From Gemmatimonadota bacterium (GTDB lineage Bacteria; Latescibacterota; UBA2968; UBA8231), in the NCBI GenBank assembly GCA_009840005.1, contig VXOR01000057.1:1-64000 (forward strand): a stretch of 64,000 nucleotides of DNA, given 5' to 3'. Each line of letters opens with the position of its first letter. Within the stretch, counting starts at the first letter, position 1. Below the pieces are notes generated by a model, which did not search any database, was not told where the DNA came from, and saw nothing but the letters and a program-made list of their open reading frames with translations. The position numbers and the translations under genes are program-made. Below are positions 57,908 to 64,000 of the stretch, piece by piece.

Positions 57908-59020
57908 TTAGAGAAACAAGTGCCTATACCCATTTCTCATACCGACAGATACAGGCGATCTGGGCAGCTTCAAAATTTCCTCGTAATCGACATAGGGCTT
58001 TTCAAAGTTGATGCGTAAGCATCGGCCTATCAAGGAAGATTTTCCAGACAAGAGAAAAGATGATGCGGCACTTGCCACAAAACCGGCGGCTATGCTGGCA
58101 TAGGGCGGAAACGCAAATTGATGGCTGTAAAGGCCATTCTTGCTCATTTCCTCTTTATAGGTATAGTACTCACTGTTCTGAATAGATAAGGTCGCTTCCG
58201 ATTGGATTTCAAACTCGTTGTAGCAGCACGTTTCACTAGGCACATAAATAGGACCGATGCAGGATTCGCTTCCATCCATAAATGCAGACATCCACGGCTT
58301 TTCGGCAGAAAGAGCTGCTATATCCATGGTATGGAAGAGATGAGAAGAGAATACTTCAGAGGTGGCGACGACGAAATTTGAAGCACTAAACAAACTTTCT
58401 AGGGCATCTTGATTATGATAGGGTTCTTTGATCGCCTTGAAACGATCATAACCGAGATCTGACAGGTGAGATCCTAAGCACTCAACATACGACCGTCCCT
58501 TTTCGATATAGGTCGGAGGCAGGTCAAACTGAGCCTGATCAACTGCGACGTTTTCGACTTGTCGATCATCCAGAACTTGCATATGGCCAACTCCAATCTT
58601 CGCGAGTTCTTCCGCTACACGGCTACCTATATAACCGGCTCCTACGATTCCAAGACAAATGTTGTCGAATATCTGGTTTTCACCTGTGATGGCATTCAAA
58701 TAGCTTGCAATAGGGCTCTCATCGGCTGGAGAGATAAACCCTTGAGCGGCCAAAGTAGAGAGCAGCTCTTCTACATCTTCAAGTTCGTCTTCTTCAACTA
58801 CTTTTTGTTCTTGGAGATCGCGTAGAGAAGCTGGCGAGGCCAAACGACGGAGCACCCGACCTAGAAGATGACTTCTCCCCTCGTCCCGGATAGTTTGGTT
58901 GAATTGTGATCTCACACCGTGTAGCACCAAGATCTCATCTTCACCACAAAAAATGAACTTGAGTGAGGGATTGAGTACGAAATGATGTTCGGCAACAATG
59001 GGTTCGGTCTTGGTTCTCAT
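57908..59020 (-). CDS. Ocin-ThiF-like TOMM leader-peptide-binding protein (SagC-like partner)
   Basis: 370 aa from the ATG at 59020, which has AAGAGG 7 nt upstream; an ATG two codons earlier sits on the ribosome-binding site. The N-terminal ~105 residues look like a winged-helix recognition domain (FVLNPSLKFIFCGEDEILVL, HLLGRVLRRLASPASLRDLQ). The ThiF/E1-like Rossmann region follows (LGIVGAGYIGSRVAEELAKI, then GVGHMQVLDDRQVENVAVDQ, near 122-165). There is no catalytic adenylation or CxxC zinc pair. By family it binds the leader peptide and presents the precursor to the YcaO protein. First modification gene after the precursors. Confidence 0.85.
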   Translation of the reverse strand: MRTKTEPIVAEHHFVLNPSLKFIFCGEDEILVLHGVRSQFNQTIRDEGRSHLLGRVLRRLASPASLRDLQEQKVVEEDELEDVEELLSTLAAQGFISPADESPIASYLNAITGENQIFDNICLGIVGAGYIGSRVAEELAKIGVGHMQVLDDRQVENVAVDQAQFDLPPTYIEKGRSYVECLGSHLSDLGYDRFKAIKEPYHNQDALESLFSASNFVVATSEVFSSHLFHTMDIAALSAEKPWMSAFMDGSESCIGPIYVPSETCCYNEFEIQSEATLSIQNSEYYTYKEEMSKNGLYSHQFAFPPYASIAAGFVASAASSFLLSGKSSLIGRCLRINFEKPYVDYEEILKLPRSPVSVGMRNGYRHLFL

Positions 59021-59046
59021 GAACATCCTCTTTTCTGGTTTAAGTG

Positions 59047-59081
59047 CCTGCCCGTATCAATCATAGACTGCTACGGGCAGG
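59047..59081 (-). terminator. Hairpin between precursor and modification genes (partial terminator/attenuator)
   Basis: A perfect 10-bp inverted repeat (CCTGCCCGTA with TACGGGCAGG, 15-nt loop) has no T-run downstream on the minus strand. It lies between the last precursor (ends 59153) and the leader-binding gene (starts 59020). In streptolysin S the sagA gene is separated from sagB by a leaky terminator; a similar role here would keep precursor mRNA in excess. Confidence 0.6.
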
Positions 59082-59152
59082 GCGAATCAAAACAGCCTCA
59101 GCCGTAATAACAAAGCATTACGGAGATGTATAATAGCAGTCCTAGCTGAGAA

Positions 59153-59266
59153 TCATTGGGTGGGGACACTTATGATGGTGCAATGGCAGTTGCAGCAGCA
59201 GCAACCATTGGTCTTTGCTGGCGATATATGGCTATTAAACTGATTCGATACGATTCTGAGTTTCAT
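59153..59266 (-). CDS. TOMM precursor peptide 1, Cys-cluster core
   Basis: 37 aa. AAGGAGG lies 7 nt before the ATG. The leader is MKLRIVSNQFNSHISPAKTN and the core is GCCCCNCHCTIISVPTQ with six Cys in eight residues. The leader holds F10-x-x-x-I14, the FxxxB pattern used for leader recognition in SagA. The core recalls SagA (poly-Cys start after Gly). It shares MKLRI-SNQFN with precursor 2. It should be converted to a run of thiazoles by the downstream enzymes. Too short for usual gene callers. Confidence 0.88.
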   Translation of the reverse strand: MKLRIVSNQFNSHISPAKTNGCCCCNCHCTIISVPTQ

Positions 59267-59320
59267 AGTGCGTCCTCCTTGGCTTGAAGCCATTAGTTGG
59301 GTTACTTGAGATGAGATACT

Positions 59321-59338
59321 GCAAGAATGGCAGTGGCA
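59321..59338 (-). pseudogene. Degenerate Cys-core fragment in the precursor array
   Basis: The codons read CHCHSC, followed after a gap by MASSQGG up to the ribosome-binding site of precursor 1. The spacing mirrors the CCYHCCC-to-MANQAK stretch upstream of precursor 2. An in-frame TAG lies two codons before the first Cys, so it is not expressed as a core. It reads as a leftover of array duplication. Confidence 0.4.
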
Positions 59339-59360
59339 CCGCTACCAGCGATCTCGCGGG

Positions 59361-59489
59361 CTATATCACTATCTTGTGTACGAGAGTGCAACAATGACAG
59401 TGGCAACAGCAGCAGCAAGCGCCACTATTTATATTTATTGCCGGTGCCATATAGCCATTAAACTGATTCGATATGATTCTGAGCTTCAT
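59361..59489 (-). CDS. TOMM precursor peptide 2, Cys-cluster core
   Basis: 42 aa. AAGGAGG lies 7 nt before the ATG. Leader MKLRIISNQFNGYMAPAINI, core NSGACCCCCHCHCCTLVHKI plus VI; eight Cys fall within ten residues. The first 11 residues differ from precursor 1 by a single Val/Ile change. F10-x-x-x-M14 stands where precursor 1 has the FxxxB motif. The ATG overlaps the stop of the 80-codon frame upstream (ATGA). Expected product: a polythiazole-rich peptide made by the adjacent ThiF-like, YcaO and SagB proteins. Confidence 0.88.
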   Translation of the reverse strand: MKLRIISNQFNGYMAPAININSGACCCCCHCHCCTLVHKIVI

Positions 59490-59728
59490 AGGCTCTCCTC
59501 CTTGGCTTGATTAGCCATTCGCTTGATAGCCGGTTGAGATGCGACACAGCAGCAATGGTAGCAACAGCCGACCTTCTGTTTGCTTCCATTTGTAAATACT
59601 GCTGATAGGGTGAAACACGGCTGAGGCTTCAGCGGGAATAAAAGCGAAAAACGTGCCAAGAAGTGCGTCAGATAAACTGAGCCGTCGTTGATATTCGTTA
59701 AGTCTCTGTAATTAGGTAAGTTAGCCAA
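59486..59728 (-). CDS. Possible third precursor or coupling peptide with Cys cluster
   Basis: 80 codons from a TTG at 59728; no clear ribosome-binding site, and no better in-frame start is present. The C-terminal part has VGCCYHCCCVASQPAIKRMA, with five Cys in seven residues resembling the cores of precursors 1 and 2, but the conserved MKLRI-SNQFN leader is absent. The frame ends in ATGA overlap with precursor 2. It could be a long-leader precursor, a decayed one, or a non-coding duplicate of the array unit. Confidence 0.45.
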   Translation of the reverse strand: MANLPNYRDLTNINDGSVYLTHFLARFSLLFPLKPQPCFTLSAVFTNGSKQKVGCCYHCCCVASQPAIKRMANQAKEESL

Positions 59729-59767
59729 TATAAATTATTTTTAGCCCCAGTCTCCGCGCCAATCAAC

Positions 59768-59787
59768 CGATACGCTTGAGCGTATCG
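59768..59787. promoter_or_regulatory. Perfect palindrome between the TOMM cluster and parE (operator candidate)
   Basis: CGATACGCT-TG-AGCGTATCG: 9-bp arms with a 2-nt centre. The loop is too short for a good RNA hairpin, so a dimeric regulator site is more likely. It lies about 40 nt upstream of the TTG at 59728. A loose minus-strand promoter (TTGATT, 17 nt, TAAAAA, about 59736-59764) lies just downstream of it. Confidence 0.55.
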
Positions 59788-59864
59788 CCTGTGCAACACA
59801 ACCGTTGCCCAAGGGATACAGAAAAAGCAGCTACGGCACCGCGGCCACCCCCACCCTCATTCAA

Positions 59865-59893
59865 TTGACAACTGCATATATGTTCACTATATT
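59865..59893 (+). promoter_or_regulatory. Sigma-70-type promoter for parE/parC
   Basis: TTGACA (59865-59870), 17 nt, TATATT (59888-59893): a near-consensus promoter directed to the topoisomerase genes. It gives a leader of about 155 nt before the ATG at 60058. The rest of the 59729-60057 gap holds the palindrome and a pyrimidine-rich stretch. Confidence 0.65.
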
Positions 59894-60057
59894 AAGCAGG
59901 TGGAGAATTTCTTAAATTAGTAGCCGCACCAAGGAGAGCGTCTCCTCTTCCTGCCCTCCTTTGATGCTTCTGCTCTCTCCTGCATTTTAAGTCTCCCATT
60001 GTCCGCCGGTCGCGCCCCTCCCCCAGGAATCGCGGCTCGTTCTACTATAAACCTCTT

Positions 60058-61890
60058 ATGGAAGCAATGGCTAAGACTCTGACCAACGGCCGCGCCAACG
60101 GCAAGGCCACGTACGACGAAAGCAAGATCAAAACCCTCTCTTCACTTGAGCACATCCGCCTGCGGACCGGCATGTATATTGGCCGCCTCGGCTCGGGTGC
60201 CGATCCCGACGACGGCATCTACGTATTGCTCAAGGAGGTCATCGACAATGCCGTCGATGAGTTCATCATGGGCAGTGGCAAGCAGATCGACGTCGAGATC
60301 GACCAAGGGCGAGTCCAAGTCCGCGACTACGGCCGCGGCATTCCCCTCGGCAAAGTAATAGAGTGCGTCTCGGTCATCAACACCGGTGCCAAATACAACG
60401 ACGACGTATTCCAGTTCAGCGTGGGGCTCAACGGCGTCGGCACCAAGGCCGTCAACGCACTCTCGGCTCACTTCGTCGTCCGCTCCTACCGAGACGGTCG
60501 GTGCGCCGAAGTGCTCTTTGAGCGCGGCGAGCTAAAAAAGCAAAAGAAAAGCCGCGCGCCCGACGAGCCCGACGGCACGTACGTTGAGTTTTTGCCCGAT
60601 CTAGACATCTTTGGCGAATACGCCTTCAACCACGAGTTCGTCGAGCGCCGGCTGTGGAACTACGCCTGCCTCAACCGGGGCCTGCGCCTGTACTGCAACC
60701 GCCAAAAATTCGAGTCCAAAAAGGGTCTGCTCGACCTCCTCAACAGCGAGGCCGGCGGTTCGGTTCTCTACCCGCCCGCTTACCACAAGGGCCAGTACCT
60801 CGAATTTGCCTTCACCCATATCGATAGCTACGGCGAATCCTACCGCTCCTTTGTCAATGGCCAGTACACGGCCGACGGCGGCACTCACCAGAGCGCGTTC
60901 CGCGAGGGCGTGCTCAAAGGCGTCAACGAGTTTTACAAGAAATCCTTCAACGGCGTCGATGTGCGCGACGGGGCCTTTGGCGTCGTCGCCGTCAAGGTCA
61001 AGGAGCCAGTTTTTGAGTCGCAGACCAAAAACAAGCTGGGCAATACCGACATCCGCGGCTGGATCGTCAACGAGACCCGCGAAGCCATTGTCGATTTCCT
61101 CCACAAAAACCGCGAGACCGCGCAAAAGCTCGAAGCGCGCATCATCCACAACGAAAAGTTGCGCAAGGAGCTAAACGCGGTTAAAAAGGAAGCCAAGGAG
61201 GCCGCTCGCCGCATCGAGATCAAAATCCCCCAGCTCAAGGATTGCAAGTACCACAAAGGCGACAAGAAGCGCGGCGAAGAATCGACGATCTTCCTCGCCG
61301 AAGGGCAGTCGGCCGCTGGCTCGATCGTCTCCTCGCGCGATCCCGAGACCCAAGCCATCTTCACCCTCCGAGGCATGCCGCAAAACCTTTTTGGCAAAAC
61401 CCGCGCTTCGATCTACAAAAACGAAGAACTCTACAATATGATGATGGCCCTCGGGATCGAAGAAGACATCGGCAACCTGCGCTACAACCAAGTAGTAATG
61501 GCTACTGACGCAGATGTTGACGGCTTCCACATCCGCAATATCCTGATGACCTTCTTTCTCACCTATTTCGAAGAGCTAGTTACCTCGGGTCACGTCTATA
61601 TCCTCGAAACCCCGCTCTTCCGGGTCCGCAACAAACAAGAGACCTACTACTGCTACGATGAGCGCGATCGCCAACGCGCCGAAAAAAAGCTCAAAGGCAC
61701 CGCGGAAATCACCCGCTTCAAGGGCCTTGGCGAGATTTCCCCCAAGGAGTTTGGACAGTTTATCAACGGCGACATGCGGTTGGTCAAAGTCGGCGTCCGC
61801 TCGCTCGACACCGTCCCCGAGACCCTCTCCTTCTACATGGGCAAGAACACCCCCAGCCGCCGCGACTACATTATGGAGCACCTAGTCTAA
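60058..61890 (+). CDS. parE: DNA topoisomerase IV subunit B (type IIA, ATPase subunit)
   Basis: 610 aa. GHKL ATPase motifs: EVIDNAVDEFIMG, VRDYGRGIPLG and VGLNGVGTKAVNALS. The TOPRIM domain includes FLAEGQSAAGSIVSSRD and MATDADVDGFHIRN. The short length and sequence style resemble the topoisomerase IV B subunits of Bacteroidetes and relatives rather than classic GyrB. An ATG three codons downstream (60067) is an alternative start; neither has a clear ribosome-binding site. It relaxes and decatenates DNA with the subunit encoded next; the stop and next start overlap (TAATGG). Confidence 0.9.
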   Translation: MEAMAKTLTNGRANGKATYDESKIKTLSSLEHIRLRTGMYIGRLGSGADPDDGIYVLLKEVIDNAVDEFIMGSGKQIDVEIDQGRVQVRDYGRGIPLGKVIECVSVINTGAKYNDDVFQFSVGLNGVGTKAVNALSAHFVVRSYRDGRCAEVLFERGELKKQKKSRAPDEPDGTYVEFLPDLDIFGEYAFNHEFVERRLWNYACLNRGLRLYCNRQKFESKKGLLDLLNSEAGGSVLYPPAYHKGQYLEFAFTHIDSYGESYRSFVNGQYTADGGTHQSAFREGVLKGVNEFYKKSFNGVDVRDGAFGVVAVKVKEPVFESQTKNKLGNTDIRGWIVNETREAIVDFLHKNRETAQKLEARIIHNEKLRKELNAVKKEAKEAARRIEIKIPQLKDCKYHKGDKKRGEESTIFLAEGQSAAGSIVSSRDPETQAIFTLRGMPQNLFGKTRASIYKNEELYNMMMALGIEEDIGNLRYNQVVMATDADVDGFHIRNILMTFFLTYFEELVTSGHVYILETPLFRVRNKQETYYCYDERDRQRAEKKLKGTAEITRFKGLGEISPKEFGQFINGDMRLVKVGVRSLDTVPETLSFYMGKNTPSRRDYIMEHLV

Positions 61891-63779
61891 TGGCCTACAT
61901 CGACAGTCTCTACAACAACTACTTCCTCGAATACGCCTCCTACTCCATCAGGGACCGCGCGATTCCGCACATCGACGACGGGCTCAAACCCGTCCAGCGC
62001 CGCATTCTCCACGCGCTGCACAAGATCGACGACGGCAAGTTCCACAAGGTCGCCAACGTGGTGGGACAGACCATGCAGTACCACCCGCACGGCGACCAGT
62101 CGATCTACGGCGCGCTCATAGTGTTAGCCAACAAGGACCTCTTCATCGAGAAACAGGGCAACTTCGGCAACATCTACACTGGGGACGAGGCCGCCGCCGC
62201 CCGCTATATCGAGTGTCGGCTCACACCACTAGCCAAACAGGTGCTCTTCAACAAGGCACTGACCGACTATGTCGATTCCTACGACGGTCGCAATCAGGAG
62301 CCAGTGGTTTTCCCCGCCAAAATTCCGGTGCTGTTGGCCCAAGGTGCCGAAGGCATTGCCGTCACCCTAGCGACCAAGATATTGCCGCACAATCTCATTG
62401 AACTGTTAGAAGCCCAAATCGCCTATTTGCAAGACCGCCCCTTCCAGCTCCGTCCCGATTTCCCCACCGGCGGCCTAGCCGATTTTTCCGCTTACAACGA
62501 CGGCAATGGCAAAGTCTTAGTCCGCGCCCGGCTCGACACCGCCGACCCCAAGCGCATCGTCATCCGCGAACTGCCCTTCGGCACCACCACCGAACAACTC
62601 ATCGCCTCCATCGAAGACGCCGCACGCAAAAACAAGATCAAAATCGGCACCATCTCCGACTACACGGCCGAAAACGTCGAGATCGAGATCAAGCTGCCGC
62701 GCGGCACCTACACCGAGGAGGTAGTGGATGCGCTCTACGCCTTCACCGATTGCGAACTGTCGATTTCAGCCAACTTGATGCTGATCAACCAGCACAATCG
62801 CCCGCAAGTCATGAGCGCCACTGAAGTCTTGCAACACAACGTCGATCGCCTCGTCGATATCCTCAAGGCCGAACTCCAGCTCGAAGCCGAACAACTCAAC
62901 GACAAGCTCCACGCCAAGACCTTGGAACAGCTCTTTATCGAAAACCGAATCTATAAGGCCATTGAGGAGCAGACCACCACGGACGAAGTCGCCTTAGCGG
63001 TGCGCACCGGGCTTTGGCCTTTTGCCCCGCAGCTCAAACGCGATATTACCGACGACGATATCGAAACCCTGCTCAAGATCCCGATCCGCCGCATCTCGCG
63101 CTACGACATCAATCGCGCTGAAAAGGAGATGAAGGAAATCCGCGCCCGACTGTGCCAGATCAAGAAGCATTTGGATGGCATTATTCCCTATACCATTGCC
63201 TTTATCCAGGATCTCATCGACCGCTACCGCAGCCAGTTTCCGCGCTGCACCGAAATCGTGGAAATCGAAAGAGTGGATGCGCGCTCGGCGGCCAATCGCA
63301 ACCTCAAGCTCCGCTACGACAAAAAGACCGGCTATCTCGGCCACCAAATCAGCGGCACCACCCTCTGCGACGTATCGCTCTACGACTCTGTGCTCGCCAT
63401 CCGCAAGGACGGCACCTACTCGGTCATCCAAGCGCCGGACAAGCTATTCGTCGGCAAGGGATTGCTCCACTGCGGCTTGGTAGATAAAGAGCTGGTTTTC
63501 ACTGTCGTCTATAAGGACAAGGCCGGTGCCTCCTACATCAAGCGCTGCACCATCGACAAGTTCATCTTAGGCCGCAGCTACGATCTTGTGCCCGCCGATT
63601 GCAAGGTGCTCAAGCTGACCACCGACTCCGACAAACAGATCGCCCTCGACTACAAGCCCAAGCCGCGCCTCCGCAAGCTCAACGAGGTCTTCCCCATCAG
63701 CGAATATCCCGTGCGCGGGCTTCGCGCTGGCGGCATCCGCTTGAGTACCAAAGAACTAGAAGGCTGCAAGCTGTTGTAA
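61890..63779 (+). CDS. parC: DNA topoisomerase IV subunit A (type IIA, cleavage subunit)
   Basis: 629 aa. The winged-helix core has YASYSIRDRAIPHIDDGLKP and VQRRILHAL, then QYHPHGDQSIYGALI, and the catalytic Tyr in AAARYIECRLTPLA. The coiled-coil region follows, and the C-terminal part is short (about 130 residues), much smaller than the six-bladed GyrA propeller. Some Bacteroidetes ParC-like proteins also have a modified C-terminus. It acts with the ParE-like subunit in chromosome decatenation. Confidence 0.9.
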   Translation: MAYIDSLYNNYFLEYASYSIRDRAIPHIDDGLKPVQRRILHALHKIDDGKFHKVANVVGQTMQYHPHGDQSIYGALIVLANKDLFIEKQGNFGNIYTGDEAAAARYIECRLTPLAKQVLFNKALTDYVDSYDGRNQEPVVFPAKIPVLLAQGAEGIAVTLATKILPHNLIELLEAQIAYLQDRPFQLRPDFPTGGLADFSAYNDGNGKVLVRARLDTADPKRIVIRELPFGTTTEQLIASIEDAARKNKIKIGTISDYTAENVEIEIKLPRGTYTEEVVDALYAFTDCELSISANLMLINQHNRPQVMSATEVLQHNVDRLVDILKAELQLEAEQLNDKLHAKTLEQLFIENRIYKAIEEQTTTDEVALAVRTGLWPFAPQLKRDITDDDIETLLKIPIRRISRYDINRAEKEMKEIRARLCQIKKHLDGIIPYTIAFIQDLIDRYRSQFPRCTEIVEIERVDARSAANRNLKLRYDKKTGYLGHQISGTTLCDVSLYDSVLAIRKDGTYSVIQAPDKLFVGKGLLHCGLVDKELVFTVVYKDKAGASYIKRCTIDKFILGRSYDLVPADCKVLKLTTDSDKQIALDYKPKPRLRKLNEVFPISEYPVRGLRAGGIRLSTKELEGCKLL

Positions 63780-63894
63780 GTTGCGTTAGCCTATTTACGC
63801 TGATTTAGATTTTCGCGCCATTAGATATTTTCTATATTACCAGCAGCAGGCTCATTATCGATCCTACTCTTTCCTGAAAATGGAGAACTTAGCA

Positions 63895-64000
63895 ATGCTC
63901 AATCCTAAAACAGTAGAGGAACTACAGGAGAAAGCTGCAATTTATTGGCCATCTGAAATCGCCAAGCAAGAGAAGAGTTCTAGTATTATTCCACTGCTCA
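63895..64000 (+). CDS. Partial gene at window edge, possibly NADH-quinone oxidoreductase subunit E
   Basis: 35 codons run to the window end: MLNPKTVEELQEKAAIYWPS, then EIAKQEKSSSIIPLL. The pattern of a helical start followed by (S)xIIPLL resembles NuoE N-termini (where a KRSAxLPxLHLxQ segment is usual). GGAGAA lies about 10 nt upstream of the ATG. The call rests on a short, low-information stretch. Confidence 0.4.
   Translation, partial: MLNPKTVEELQEKAAIYWPSEIAKQEKSSSIIPLL

Noticed and set aside
59490..59625. Alternative frame starting ATG at about 59590 across the Cys region (MEANRRSAVATIAAVSHLN)
   Set aside because: Lacks a ribosome site and runs through the strong ribosome-binding site and start of precursor 2; partial similarity to the next repeat unit follows from DNA duplication.
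60058..63779. Calling these genes gyrB/gyrA
   Set aside because: Short GyrB-type insert-free B subunit and a much reduced A-subunit C-terminus, adjacent and overlapping, fit topoisomerase IV better; not absolutely excluded.

Overview
The window looks like chromosomal DNA of an uncultured, Gram-negative-type bacterium related to the FCB group and neighbours (Latescibacterota- or Poribacteria-like). The grounds are a TonB-dependent receptor with a carboxypeptidase-regulatory-like domain, large outer-membrane barrels, many lipoproteins, many secreted proteins ending in a FlgD-type Ig-like domain, CRTAC1/ASPIC-UnbV and TPR lipoproteins, and Bacteroidetes-like topoisomerase IV genes. The phylum is inference. 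Most of the window is GC-rich; roughly 51.4-59.8 kb is visibly richer in A and T.

About 0-45 kb is an accessory surface and carbohydrate region built from duplicated parts: six discoidin/FlgD-type secreted proteins, two DUF6784/6785 polytopic membrane proteins, two large calcium-loop barrels, three CBM9-like secreted proteins, two PpiC-type lipoproteins and two coiled-coil tail-anchored peptides. It also holds an ATPase-less sugar ABC importer (20.8-23.8 kb), an amidohydrolase, an isochorismatase-type hydrolase, and an operon (16.3-18.2 kb) pairing a six-cysteine exported peptide with a thioredoxin-like and an FMN-binding protein. Toxin-antitoxin genes are scattered through it, one hicAB intact and others broken (frameshifted hicA, deleted PIN toxin, hicB stub). 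Two kinds of short inverted-repeat element are inserted at gene 5' ends.

45.4-48.3 kb is core: glutamyl-tRNA synthetase (-) and a DEAD-box helicase (+).

The most notable system is at 48.3-59.7 kb on the minus strand: a streptolysin-S-like thiazole/oxazole-modified peptide (TOMM, linear azole-containing RiPP) cluster. In transcription order it has short Cys-cluster precursor genes (two convincing at 59361-59489 and 59153-59266, neither long enough for ordinary gene calling; one possible at 59486-59728), a hairpin, an ocin-ThiF-like leader-binding protein, a divergent SagB-like protein, a canonical SagB dehydrogenase, an ABC-2 permease, a YcaO cyclodehydratase ending in a PxPxP motif, a CPBP/SagE-like protease, and an ABC ATPase fused to a TPR domain. 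A TonB-dependent receptor and an exported copy of the same TPR domain follow. The expected product is a heavily heterocyclised Cys-rich peptide that is cleaved and exported.

60.0-63.8 kb carries topoisomerase IV parE and parC behind a good promoter, and a partial NuoE-like gene begins at the right edge.
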